A DNA stretch of 7,157 bases. Origin: Planctomycetota bacterium (GTDB lineage Bacteria > Planctomycetota > Planctomycetia > Planctomycetales > Planctomycetaceae). Shown one piece after another: positions 1-6,856 of the stretch; position 1 is the first letter of the stretch; each line of letters begins with the position of its first letter. The position numbers and the translations under genes are program-made. The notes beneath the pieces are model-generated. The model did not search any database. It worked only from the letters and a program-made list of their open reading frames with translations, and was not told where the DNA came from. The stretch lies in NCBI GenBank assembly GCA_024278285.1, contig JAJRTM010000023.1, forward strand, positions 1 to 7,157, written 5' to 3'.

Positions 1-3000
1 AGATTGCTCAATGGAAAGTCCATTCCCTTCCCGCTTGGTTAACTTCGGCTGGGAAATTCGCAGCAAAGAAGATAATCGTGCGTGTTTTTCAAAAGGTGCT
101 GTCACATAGCATTTTGTGATTCGTATGGTCGAGTTCTCGGAATTGATCCAGTGGCTGGGCATGGGGAATTTTTTATCAGGGGGATGCAGGCGGAAAATTC
201 CTCCTTCTAGTTCCAGTGTTCCATTTTGGACCGTAATCCAAGGCGTACTTTTACCGGAACTGTTGCTCTTACGAGGAATCGGCTGCAAGGTGAGAGGAAA
301 TTTACCTTTGGGCGATTTGAATTGAATTTTTACCTGCTTGTTAATGATCGCAATGGGCGAACATTTGCGTAAGCCAAAACCTGTTGCTTTAATGATTGTT
401 GGTTTTGAGAAATTCTGAGATGCCAGGAATTGACCGAGGTCTGTTTTGTTTAAGTCCACCTGTAGTTTTTTTGCCTCTGCATCAAAAGGAGATTTCTGCA
501 AAGGAAGATGCGGCGGGGACTGAAATGTTAATTCTGCCCGCCAAGTTTGATGAGCTAATGCAGGAGCACTGATGGACGCTATTTTTTCGACAACTTTTGG
601 ACTCACCTGGGCCAGTCCTGCGATTTGATACTGTTTCAGATCGACAGGCTCTATTGTTGCCAGGCTAGAGAAAACGTCCGGGGTCACGCCTTGCGTTTTC
701 CAGAGGCCGGTCAATCCTTTTTCTCCCAGGTATTGTATCCATTGTTCATTCGTTTCAGCTTTGAAATCGTCCTTACGTGCATTGCTGATCGAAGCTTGTA
801 ACCGCAAACGCCAACCAGAGAAAGTCGTCTCTTCGTTGATCCATTTCAGGTTGGAGAGTTTTCCAGCTTCCGCTGATTCACGAAAGTTGGCAGGCCAATT
901 CTGCACCGATAAAAATGGTTGGGTGCCAACCGAACGGCTCGCCACAAAACCGGAACGATTCAAATGAATAAAAGTATCTGGTGCTTTGTATTTATCTTTG
1001 TTATTGATCTCAAAAATATTCGCTTTGCCAATGACAATTGAATCGGTAACGAAAAGCTCGCGTTTTGCATCTGATGCAATTGGACGGGGGGGATGGCTCA
1101 ATGTGAAAACAGGCTGGTCTCCCACTGCGATCAGAGATTCCTGCACGGTCGCTTGAAATTTCCGTCCCGAAAAAGAAAACGGTTTCCAGGCTGTTCCACG
1201 AATCAGGCAATGTTGCCAGTTGGCCTTCCCGATTTTGACCGAATCCCATATTGCTCGATGAAGTACAACTGCGTTTTTGCGATTCTCTTCGATTGTAAAC
1301 GAACAGTCGCGAACATCGAGGTCGGCATTGGTTGTTCGAATGAGAGTCAATTCATTCTCGCCGGGCAAATCGTAACCAAGCAGGCCAAAATGCAAGCCCT
1401 CTAATTTCAACGAACCTTTCTGTACTCTCAAGAAACCTTCTGCCAATGCTCCTGTCGTATTGATAAGGACTTGTCCAGAACTATTTTTTCCTGCTCGCAG
1501 TGTTAATGTTTTATCAACAATGTCTACAGGTTGCTCCCAGAGGATTAGCTGGTCGGACTGTAATTCGATAATCGCATTCGGTTTTGTTACTTTTCCGATC
1601 GCTTCTTTGAAGGAGTGAGCAGAAATCGCATTCGTTTTTTTGTCCGAGGCAATAATCGCAATAATTTGCGTGCCATTTTTTATGTTATTGTTGTCTGCCT
1701 GAGATTGAGAAGATCGGGAACCGTGAACTCCAGAGGCGACAGGATTTATTTGTTGATTTTGTTGATTGGGATTATTTTGTTTATTGGAGGGCTGTTGATT
1801 GCTGTTCAATTCATTCTGTTTAGCCTTCTCGATTTCTTCCTCTCTTGCTTTTTGCCTTTCTTCGGCCATGGAGAGCAAATCGACATCGCCTGTTCCATTG
1901 TTATCGATAGCTCCTCCAACGCCAGAGACTACCGAATACAACAGGCCAACAAAAGCGACAGCCACGATTGCAATCCCTGCATAAATAAAGGGAGTCGTAT
2001 CAAAGCTGCTTTCTTTTTTACCTTCCACTTCGGAAAGTTTTTTGCGTTCTCTGGGCGGCAGTGAATCAATTCCAGATTTCTCTTTTTGTTTTTTGGAACT
2101 TGTTGAAGTTGCTTTTTTTCGTTGTGAAGTTTTCGAGCCGCTGCTTGCCTCTTCAGGTGAATCGTCAGGATTTTTTCTTTTGCTTCTCTGGGGAAGAGTA
2201 GCAGGCTTACTGGAAGCTTCAGGTTCTTCTTCGATTGCCTCCGGTGATGCCAAAGCTGCCAGGTCTGTTGCGCTGACCTCACTGCGGCTGTTTTTCTTGA
2301 CGGCTTCCAGATCTTCAAGTAACTCCTGAGCCGATTGATAACGATCAATCGGTTTTTTCGCCATCAGCCTGGTGATAACTCCAATGATTGATTCGGGAAC
2401 CGATTCGTTAATGGAACGTGGATCGGGAATGGTTGCAGTGGCATGCGCATGCAGTTTGTTAGTAATGTTTCCTTCCGGAAAAGGCGGGGTACCTGTGAGC
2501 ATGTGGTACCAGGTGCAACCGAGCGAATAGAGGTCGCTTCGGATATCGGCTGCTTTGCTGCTGCGACCTTGTTCAGGCGACATGTAATCGACCGTGCCGA
2601 CGGTTGTTCCATCGCGGGTGATCGAGGTTTCTTCATCATCTAAAGCGCGTGCCAGTCCCAGGTCGGTTAGTTTGACGACGCCGCTTTGAGTAATCAGCAA
2701 GTTGGCCGGTTTAATGTCTCGATGGACAATTCCAGATTCAGAAGCATGTTCTAACGCCAACGTTACCTGTTTGATAATTTCGGTGGCTCGCCGAACCGGT
2801 AGTCGCCCTCGTTTCCTGATCAACCGTTGCACGTCGGTTCCTTCGACATACTCCAGCGAAATGTACATGTAGCCGTCTAATTCGCCCGATTCATAAATCT
2901 GGACAATGTTTTCGTGCTTTAATTGGGCAACGGCTTGGGCTTCTGCTTTGAAGCGTTTGACGAGCGTTGTATTCTCTGCTTTATCTGGTGGCAAGATCTT

Positions 3001-3180
3001 TAACGCGACCAGTCGATTCAATTGCGGATCGAGCGCCAGGTAAACAGCCCACATGCCGCCCGCACCCAGCTTCTTCTTAATTTCGTAGCGTCCCAGACGC
3101 CCCGCTTTAAGAAGGTCAGGTTCACGAGAATATTCGCCCGATCCTGATTGTGACTGTTTGTTTTTATTTTTTGTAGCCAT
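1..3180 (-). CDS. Transmembrane Hanks-type Ser/Thr protein kinase with large beta-helix-like ectodomain (3' end beyond window)
   Basis: The minus frame from ATG at 3178-3180 is open for all 1060 codons to the window edge, so the C-terminus is missing. Residues about 31-285 form a protein kinase domain that transfers ATP phosphate to Ser/Thr. Visible are the glycine-rich loop (G39, G41, with W44 where a third Gly is usual), K61 in VALK, helix-C E80, HRD with D155, K157 and N160, DLG with D173, a Thr-rich activation segment and SPE at 201-203. A Lys/Ser/Glu-rich linker follows, then one hydrophobic helix at about 398-418, a charged helix (about 437-457), an Asn/Gln-rich spacer (458-480) and more than 500 residues rich in short beta-strand patterns like those of right-handed beta-helices. 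By topology the kinase is cytoplasmic and the C-terminal part extracytoplasmic. No clear Shine-Dalgarno precedes the start; residue 1 was chosen because MATKNK leads directly into the domain. It lies downstream of and co-oriented with the MoxR gene. Its signal and substrates are unknown. Confidence 0.95.
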   Translation of the reverse strand, partial: MATKNKNKQSQSGSGEYSREPDLLKAGRLGRYEIKKKLGAGGMWAVYLALDPQLNRLVALKILPPDKAENTTLVKRFKAEAQAVAQLKHENIVQIYESGELDGYMYISLEYVEGTDVQRLIRKRGRLPVRRATEIIKQVTLALEHASESGIVHRDIKPANLLITQSGVVKLTDLGLARALDDEETSITRDGTTVGTVDYMSPEQGRSSKAADIRSDLYSLGCTWYHMLTGTPPFPEGNITNKLHAHATATIPDPRSINESVPESIIGVITRLMAKKPIDRYQSAQELLEDLEAVKKNSRSEVSATDLAALASPEAIEEEPEASSKPATLPQRSKRKNPDDSPEEASSGSKTSQRKKATSTSSKKQKEKSGIDSLPPRERKKLSEVEGKKESSFDTTPFIYAGIAIVAVAFVGLLYSVVSGVGGAIDNNGTGDVDLLSMAEERQKAREEEIEKAKQNELNSNQQPSNKQNNPNQQNQQINPVASGVHGSRSSQSQADNNNIKNGTQIIAIIASDKKTNAISAHSFKEAIGKVTKPNAIIELQSDQLILWEQPVDIVDKTLTLRAGKNSSGQVLINTTGALAEGFLRVQKGSLKLEGLHFGLLGYDLPGENELTLIRTTNADLDVRDCSFTIEENRKNAVVLHRAIWDSVKIGKANWQHCLIRGTAWKPFSFSGRKFQATVQESLIAVGDQPVFTLSHPPRPIASDAKRELFVTDSIVIGKANIFEINNKDKYKAPDTFIHLNRSGFVASRSVGTQPFLSVQNWPANFRESAEAGKLSNLKWINEETTFSGWRLRLQASISNARKDDFKAETNEQWIQYLGEKGLTGLWKTQGVTPDVFSSLATIEPVDLKQYQIAGLAQVSPKVVEKIASISAPALAHQTWRAELTFQSPPHLPLQKSPFDAEAKKLQVDLNKTDLGQFLASQNFSKPTIIKATGFGLRKCSPIAIINKQVKIQFKSPKGKFPLTLQPIPRKSNSSGKSTPWITVQNGTLELEGGIFRLHPPDKKFPMPSHWINSENSTIRITKCYVTAPFEKHARLSSLLRISQPKLTKREGNGLSIEQS
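1294..1431 (-). repeat. First copy of a duplicated module in the kinase ectodomain (second copy at 100-237)
   Basis: Translated residues 584-629 align without gaps to residues 982-1027 (bases 100-237), a constant offset of 398 residues. I count 14 identical positions of 46, with 9 of the first 17 identical: V586/V984, Q587/Q985, G589/G987, L591/L989, L593/L991, E594/E992, G595/G993, F598/F996 and L600/L998. C626/C1024 and T629/T1027 also match near the end. Each copy is preceded by an LTL strand (559-561 and 963-965). The alternating hydrophobic pattern with Gly turns fits successive rungs of a parallel beta-helix; this fold assignment is inference. The similarity is at protein level and I did not see a matching DNA repeat. 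Confidence 0.65.
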
Positions 3181-3387
3181 CGAATATCTAACAGCTTTGC
3201 AGAACCCGCACGAAAAATGAAGAACAGAACAAAATAAAGCAAATTGAAAACCGATAGATTTAGATCACAATTTACCATCAGCCTTGAAATGGCGTTAGAA
3301 TATCCTTTCATAGTGACAACAAAAGTCTCAATTTGCAATCTGTAACTTGAAACTGCGGTCAAACCGGCTCAATTTATTTCTGTTTTT
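3181..3387. other. Intergenic gap between the MoxR and kinase genes
   Basis: This AT-rich stretch of 207 bases separates the two minus-strand genes. I see no credible gene in it, no GC-rich hairpin with a T-run after the MoxR stop, and no strong sigma-70-like promoter or Shine-Dalgarno before the kinase. It is long enough to hold a separate kinase promoter, but co-transcription with the MoxR gene remains possible. Confidence 0.5.
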
Positions 3388-4401
3388 CTATTCGTATTTG
3401 GGGATATTGGGTTCTGGGATTTCCTCGACAAGCCGGCGAACCAAATCATCTGTTGAGTATCCTTCTGCCTGAGCCTGGAAGTTGGCAGAAATACGATGCC
3501 TCAACACCGGCACCGAGATTTTTCGGATATCAGCCGGGCTGATCGCTGGTCGTCCATCCATTGCCGCCATCGCCTTGGCTCCGGTAATTAAATATTGCCC
3601 CGCTCTTGGGCCGGCTCCCCAGTCAATTAAATCTTGTACAAACTGCGGTGCAGAGCCATCCCCAGGGCGAGTTGCGCGCACAATGCGAGTAACATAGCTG
3701 ATCATTAACGGGCTTGCTTCAATCGTATTTATTTGCTTTTGTAGATAGAGAATTGATTTTGCAGAAAGAATTTTACGCACTTCCGCGGTTTTGCCAGAAG
3801 TTGTTGCTTCCAGAATTTGTTCTTCCTCTTCAATCGATGGGTAGTCCACTTTTATGTTGAACATGAAGCGATCCAGTTGAGCTTCGGGAAGTGGATACGT
3901 TCCTTCCTGTTCGATTGGGTTTTGTGTCGCGATGACAAAAAATGGATCAGGCAGGTCGTAAGTCTCCTGTCCGATGGTCACTTCATGTTCCTGCATCGAT
4001 TGCAGTAAAGCCGCTTGGGTTTTGGGAGGCGTTCGGTTGATTTCATCTGCCAGTAAAATGTTGGTGAAAACCGGTCCCTGAACAAATCGAAATTCACGCC
4101 GCCCCGTGTCCGATTCTTCCAATACATTCGTTCCGGTGATATCGGAAGGCATTAAATCGGGAGTAAACTGAATCCGCTTGAAATCGACATCGAGAATTTT
4201 TGCAATCGTGCTGACAATCAATGTTTTCGCCAGACCGGGAACCCCCATCAACAGGCAATGTCCGCCTGTGAAAATGGCTGCCAGAATTTGCTCGATGACA
4301 TCATCCTGCCCGATAATGACCTTGTGCAATTCGCCCACCATCAATTCACGGTGCTTTTCAAATTTCCCCAGAAATTCATCGAAATCTCGTTTATCAGCCA
4401 T
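3388..4401 (-). CDS. MoxR-family AAA+ ATPase
   Basis: The protein has 337 residues from the ATG at 4399-4401, the usual length for MoxR ATPases. These are cytoplasmic, ring-forming chaperone-like ATPases that help mature or activate partner proteins, often VWA/DUF58 proteins. With that Met as residue 1, Walker A is GVPGLAKT at 53-60 (K59, T60), Walker B ends in D119-E120, sensor 1 is the IATQNP segment with N161, an arginine-finger candidate is R178 in LDRF, and sensor 2 is R266 in GPRAG. The family-typical ESP-like region is at about 78-97. The frame extends to a TTG at 4498-4500, but that extension crosses a palindromic repeat and is not family-like. Another ATG at 4411-4413 would add four residues and has a closer GAG, so 4413 is a possible alternative start. 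No DUF58 gene follows; the next gene downstream is a membrane kinase. The specific client is unknown. Confidence 0.95.
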   Translation of the reverse strand: MADKRDFDEFLGKFEKHRELMVGELHKVIIGQDDVIEQILAAIFTGGHCLLMGVPGLAKTLIVSTIAKILDVDFKRIQFTPDLMPSDITGTNVLEESDTGRREFRFVQGPVFTNILLADEINRTPPKTQAALLQSMQEHEVTIGQETYDLPDPFFVIATQNPIEQEGTYPLPEAQLDRFMFNIKVDYPSIEEEEQILEATTSGKTAEVRKILSAKSILYLQKQINTIEASPLMISYVTRIVRATRPGDGSAPQFVQDLIDWGAGPRAGQYLITGAKAMAAMDGRPAISPADIRKISVPVLRHRISANFQAQAEGYSTDDLVRRLVEEIPEPNIPKYE

Positions 4402-4431
4402 AGTAAAATTCATTCTCGGCAAAAAAGAAAA

Positions 4432-4458
4432 ATTATCCAGGCGAGCCGGGGGTGTTAA
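4432..4458 (-). promoter_or_regulatory. Candidate promoter for the MoxR gene
   Basis: On the minus strand TTAACA (4453-4458) lies 15 bases before GATAAT (4432-4437), which is itself preceded by TG, partly like an extended -10 box. Transcription would begin roughly 20-25 bases before the ATG at 4401. The hexamers match the sigma-70 consensus well, but the spacing is short, and the -35 box sits inside the palindromic element described at 4440-4630. This is a pattern match only. Confidence 0.3.
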
Positions 4459-4630
4459 CCCCTGTACTATTAACGGTAAAAGTTTGCGAACGGCTCGCAA
4501 ACTCTAGAAAAATATCAATTTGGTTACGGCTATCAGAATGAACCAGCCGTGCTGGGTTACTCTGCTGTTTCATGGTCGGCAGCCAATCGACACTCGAAAG
4601 CTACCAGGCCCACCACTGGCTCGGCTCGCC
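4440..4630. repeat. REP-like palindromic element bounded by 9-base inverted repeats
   Basis: GGCGAGCCG at 4440-4448 is the exact reverse complement of CGGCTCGCC at 4622-4630, and eight of those bases recur as CGGCTCGC at 4491-4498. Inside lie further small palindromes: GGGGT/ACCCC at 4449-4462, a perfect 9-base-stem hairpin at 4481-4503, and AACCAGC/GCTGGGTT at 4541-4558, which pairs with one bulged base. The cluster of GC-rich palindromes in an otherwise AT-rich gap resembles repetitive extragenic palindromes or a small non-coding mobile unit. No transposase and no clear target-site duplication are visible. Whether it is repeated elsewhere in the genome cannot be known from this window. Confidence 0.4.
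4481..4503. repeat. Perfect 9-base inverted repeat (hairpin)
   Basis: AGTTTGCGA (4481-4489) and TCGCAAACT (4495-4503) are exact reverse complements separated by the five bases ACGGC. There is no T-run on either side, so it does not look like an intrinsic terminator. It lies within the REP-like element and upstream of the MoxR candidate promoter, so a role as a protein-binding site or as part of the repeat is equally possible. Confidence 0.6.
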
Positions 4631-4725
4631 TTTTATAATATCGAATTATTGCGATTAACAATACCGACTAAGCAGAACTTCCGTTTCGATAGCATTTCTA
4701 GCGGGAATTGATTAAATAGTAAAGT

Positions 4726-4763
4726 GAGGGGAAACAAAGAGATTACCTCTCTTACTTCCCCTT
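4726..4763 (+). promoter_or_regulatory. Nested hairpin ahead of pepT
   Basis: An inner stem AAGAGA (4737-4742) / TCTCTT (4748-4753) closes the loop TTACC. After a small internal loop (ACA opposite AC) it continues with AGGGGAA (4727-4733) / TTCCCCT (4756-4762), and a possible G-U pair adds one more step. Thirteen Watson-Crick pairs end 33 bases before the pepT ATG. A short T-rich run follows on the plus strand (CTTTCTCATT), so a weak terminator or attenuator is possible, as is a leader structure or an operator. It is not a riboswitch class I recognise. Confidence 0.45.
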
Positions 4764-4796
4764 TCTCATTATCGATCAAATTTCAATGGAACTGAA

Positions 4797-6032
4797 ATGA
4801 GCAAAATAATTGAACGGTTTATTCGTTACGCAAAAATCGATACTCAGGCGGATGAAACATCTGATTCGTCTCCCAGTACTGCCAAGCAGTTGGAGCTTTC
4901 CCGGCTACTTGCCAAAGAGTGCAATGAACTCGGGCTTCAAGATGTTTCGCTAAGCGAACACGGGGTTGTGATGGCGACATTACCTGCAACTGTATCGCAT
5001 GAAGCACCAACCATTGCCTGGTTGGCTCATGTCGATACTTCTCCGGAATATTCCAGTGAGCAGGTCCATCCGATTATTCACGAAAATTATGCGGGGGGAG
5101 ATATCGTTCTTCCTGCTGACTTCACCAAAGTCATCATGGTGGCACAGAATCCTGCTTTAGCCGATTTAATTGGTGAGACAATTATCACGACAGATGGAAC
5201 CACACTGTTGGGGGCAGACGATAAATCCGGCATCACCGCGATTATGACGGCTGTGGAACATTTGCTGGCTCATCCTGAAATTGAACATGGTCCGATTCGT
5301 ATCTGTTTTACGGTTGATGAAGAAATAGGGCGGGGAATTGAAAATCTCGACCTGAATACCTTGAATGCCTGCTGCGGCTACACCCTTGATAGCGAAGGTT
5401 GGGGAAGAATCGACAGCGAAACATTCTCGGCTGACTTAGCGATTATTACCGTGCACGGCGTTAACACACATCCTTCAGAAGCAAAAGGGAAAATGGTCAA
5501 TGCGATTCGCGTGCTCTCTGCTTTAATTGATCGCTTGCCAAAAAGAACGCTTTCCCCTGAAACAACTTCTGGACGAGAAGGGTTTATGCACCCGTACCAT
5601 TTTGAAGGCGGAGTTTCAGAAGCAACGGCTCGAATTATTCTGCGAGATTTTGAAGAACCTCTCCTGACTGCACAGGCAGAAATACTCAATCAAATCGCGG
5701 GAACGCTTCGCGCGGAATATCCTGATGCTGAAATTCAAGTGACAATAAAAAAACAGTATCGCAACATGCGCGACGGCATGGAAAAAGAACCACGCGCATT
5801 ATCCAAGGCGATTGAAGCAACCGATGCAGCCGGGATGACACCGACTCTCGATATCATTCGTGGCGGAACAGACGGTTCGCTATTAACAGAAGCCGGACTG
5901 CCCACGCCCAACCTTTCCAGCGGTCAGCACAATCCGCATAGCCCGTTGGAATGGACCAGCGAAAAAGAGATGCAAGCCGCTTCCAATGTACTGGTTGAAC
6001 TCGCGAAATTGTGGGGACAGGAAACCGCATGA
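4797..6032 (+). CDS. pepT: Peptidase T (tripeptide aminopeptidase, M20 family)
   Basis: The protein has 411 residues, the normal PepT length (about 405-413). PepT is a cytoplasmic dizinc exopeptidase that removes the N-terminal residue of tripeptides. Expected metal and catalytic residues are visible: H78 and D80 in AHVDTS, bridging D141 in GADDKSG, E175-E176 in TVDEEIG, D198 in TLDSEG, and H381 in the NPH motif near the C-terminus. The dimerisation-domain signature VHGVNTHPSEAKGKMVNA (from 219), including H225, is well conserved and separates PepT from other M20 peptidases. The start at 4797 has a modest GGA six bases upstream (4788-4790) and gives the typical N-terminus with the pattern ERFIRYAKIDTQ. 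It is the first gene of a plus-strand unit, divergent from the MoxR gene, and its stop overlaps the start of the ABC ATPase gene. I see no truncation and no missing key residue. Confidence 0.96.
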   Translation: MSKIIERFIRYAKIDTQADETSDSSPSTAKQLELSRLLAKECNELGLQDVSLSEHGVVMATLPATVSHEAPTIAWLAHVDTSPEYSSEQVHPIIHENYAGGDIVLPADFTKVIMVAQNPALADLIGETIITTDGTTLLGADDKSGITAIMTAVEHLLAHPEIEHGPIRICFTVDEEIGRGIENLDLNTLNACCGYTLDSEGWGRIDSETFSADLAIITVHGVNTHPSEAKGKMVNAIRVLSALIDRLPKRTLSPETTSGREGFMHPYHFEGGVSEATARIILRDFEEPLLTAQAEILNQIAGTLRAEYPDAEIQVTIKKQYRNMRDGMEKEPRALSKAIEATDAAGMTPTLDIIRGGTDGSLLTEAGLPTPNLSSGQHNPHSPLEWTSEKEMQAASNVLVELAKLWGQETA

Positions 6033-6856
6033 GTGAATCCCCCGGTTCACCTCAAGATTCCGCAGTGGTGAAACTAATCGAAGCTACAGTGCAGTTTTCC
6101 GGTCAGAATTCACCTACATTGCAGGGAATTAATTTAGAGGTGAAACCGGATGAGATACTGGCAATTATCGGACCATCCGGCTGTGGGAAATCGACCCTGC
6201 TTCGTGTTCTGTCTAACTTGCTTCCATTAACCAGCGGAAAACGAATTGCTCCTGATAAAGTAAAATCGCCAACCTCTTCACAAGAAGAACTCGCGATGGT
6301 CTTTCAGGATGCCCGCCTTCTCCCCTGGAGAACAGTACTGAGCAACATGCAGCTTCCGTTTGAATTAACAGGAAAACCAGTGGATCAAAAGGGGATCATC
6401 GAGCTACTTGAACTGACCGGTTTGCAGAAGAACGATTTTCATAAATACCCTCGTATGTTGTCCGGAGGGATGAAAATGCGTGTGGCGATTGCTCGCTCGC
6501 TGGTGCTTAATCCGAAACTGTTATTACTTGACGAACCATTTGCAGCCGTGGATGACTTGCTGCGAGAACAACTTAATTTCGATTTATTAAGACTGCAAAA
6601 ACAATTCAACTTCTCGGCTGTCCTGGTGACACATCACATCGGTGAAGCCGTTTTCTTGAGCAACCGTCTGATGATCATGTCAGCAGAACCAGGGCAAATG
6701 ACTGATGAAATCCCCATCCCCTGGAAAGAAAACCGCACGACAGAGTTACGAGCATCACCAGAATTCGCAAAACTGTGTGCAGAGGTGAAAAAACGATTAC
6801 AGATACCATCATTTCAGAGAACTGAAAGCGATCAGACTTCAAGCGGTCGCTATTAA
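6029..6856 (+). CDS. ABC transporter ATP-binding protein, nitrate/sulfonate/taurine type
   Basis: The protein has 275 residues from the ATG at 6029-6031, which shares ATGA with the pepT stop (6030-6032). A GGACAGGA purine stretch lies just upstream, so translational coupling is likely. A GTG at 6011 would add six residues inside pepT and is less likely. The order of motifs is that of an ABC ATPase: Walker A GPSGCGKST at 48-56, Q-loop with Q93 followed by the subfamily hallmark DARLLPW, signature LSGGMKMR at 144-151, Walker B LLLLDEP with D168 and E169, D-loop D175, and switch His H202 in VTHHIGEA, where the usual Asp after His is another His. The LLPW and AVDD features fit the SsuB/TauB/NrtD class, cytoplasmic subunits driving uptake of small organic or inorganic anions or related compounds. 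A partial permease of the matching class follows. The substrate is not determinable; thiamine-precursor importers also belong to this class. Confidence 0.93.
   Translation: MSESPGSPQDSAVVKLIEATVQFSGQNSPTLQGINLEVKPDEILAIIGPSGCGKSTLLRVLSNLLPLTSGKRIAPDKVKSPTSSQEELAMVFQDARLLPWRTVLSNMQLPFELTGKPVDQKGIIELLELTGLQKNDFHKYPRMLSGGMKMRVAIARSLVLNPKLLLLDEPFAAVDDLLREQLNFDLLRLQKQFNFSAVLVTHHIGEAVFLSNRLMIMSAEPGQMTDEIPIPWKENRTTELRASPEFAKLCAEVKKRLQIPSFQRTESDQTSSGRY

Larger units (their letters stand above)
4402..4796. other. Divergent non-coding region between the MoxR gene and pepT
   Basis: These 395 bases separate two outward-facing genes and should contain both promoters. The region contains the palindromic element (4440-4630), the candidate MoxR promoter and the hairpin before pepT. 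A perfect TATAAT at 4634-4639 on the plus strand could be a -10 box for pepT, but I find no good -35 box at the right distance. The rest (about 4640-4720) is AT-rich without clear structure. A 63-codon frame at 4520-4711 shows no family features and runs through the palindromic element, so I do not call it a gene. Confidence 0.55.

Noticed and set aside
1615..2064. 149-codon plus-strand frame with hydrophobic stretches
   Set aside because: It is antisense to the transmembrane, charged and Asn/Gln-rich part of the kinase; the Ile/Leu/Phe-rich runs are complements of Asn/Gln and Lys/Glu codons.
1929..2348. 139-codon minus-strand frame
   Set aside because: Out-of-frame shadow of the Lys-rich linker of the kinase; its basic composition comes from that linker.
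2441..2452. 12-base perfect palindrome GCATGCGCATGC
   Set aside because: It lies within the kinase domain and encodes an ordinary His-Ala-His stretch; coding explains it.
3018..3362. 114-codon minus-strand frame across the kinase start
   Set aside because: It overlaps the kinase N-terminus in another frame, has no family features, and the kinase frame clearly explains the sequence.
4520..4711. 63-codon plus-strand frame in the divergent region
   Set aside because: No recognisable domain or ribosome site, and it runs through the palindromic element; best treated as chance translation of a repeat.
4640..4796. TPP riboswitch, considered because the ABC class includes thiamine-precursor importers
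   Set aside because: The conserved CUGAGA and ACCUGAUCUGG-type segments are absent; the hairpin present is a simple nested stem.
5378..5689. 103-codon minus-strand frame inside pepT
   Set aside because: Antisense to a conserved pepT region with intact catalytic motifs; no independent signal.
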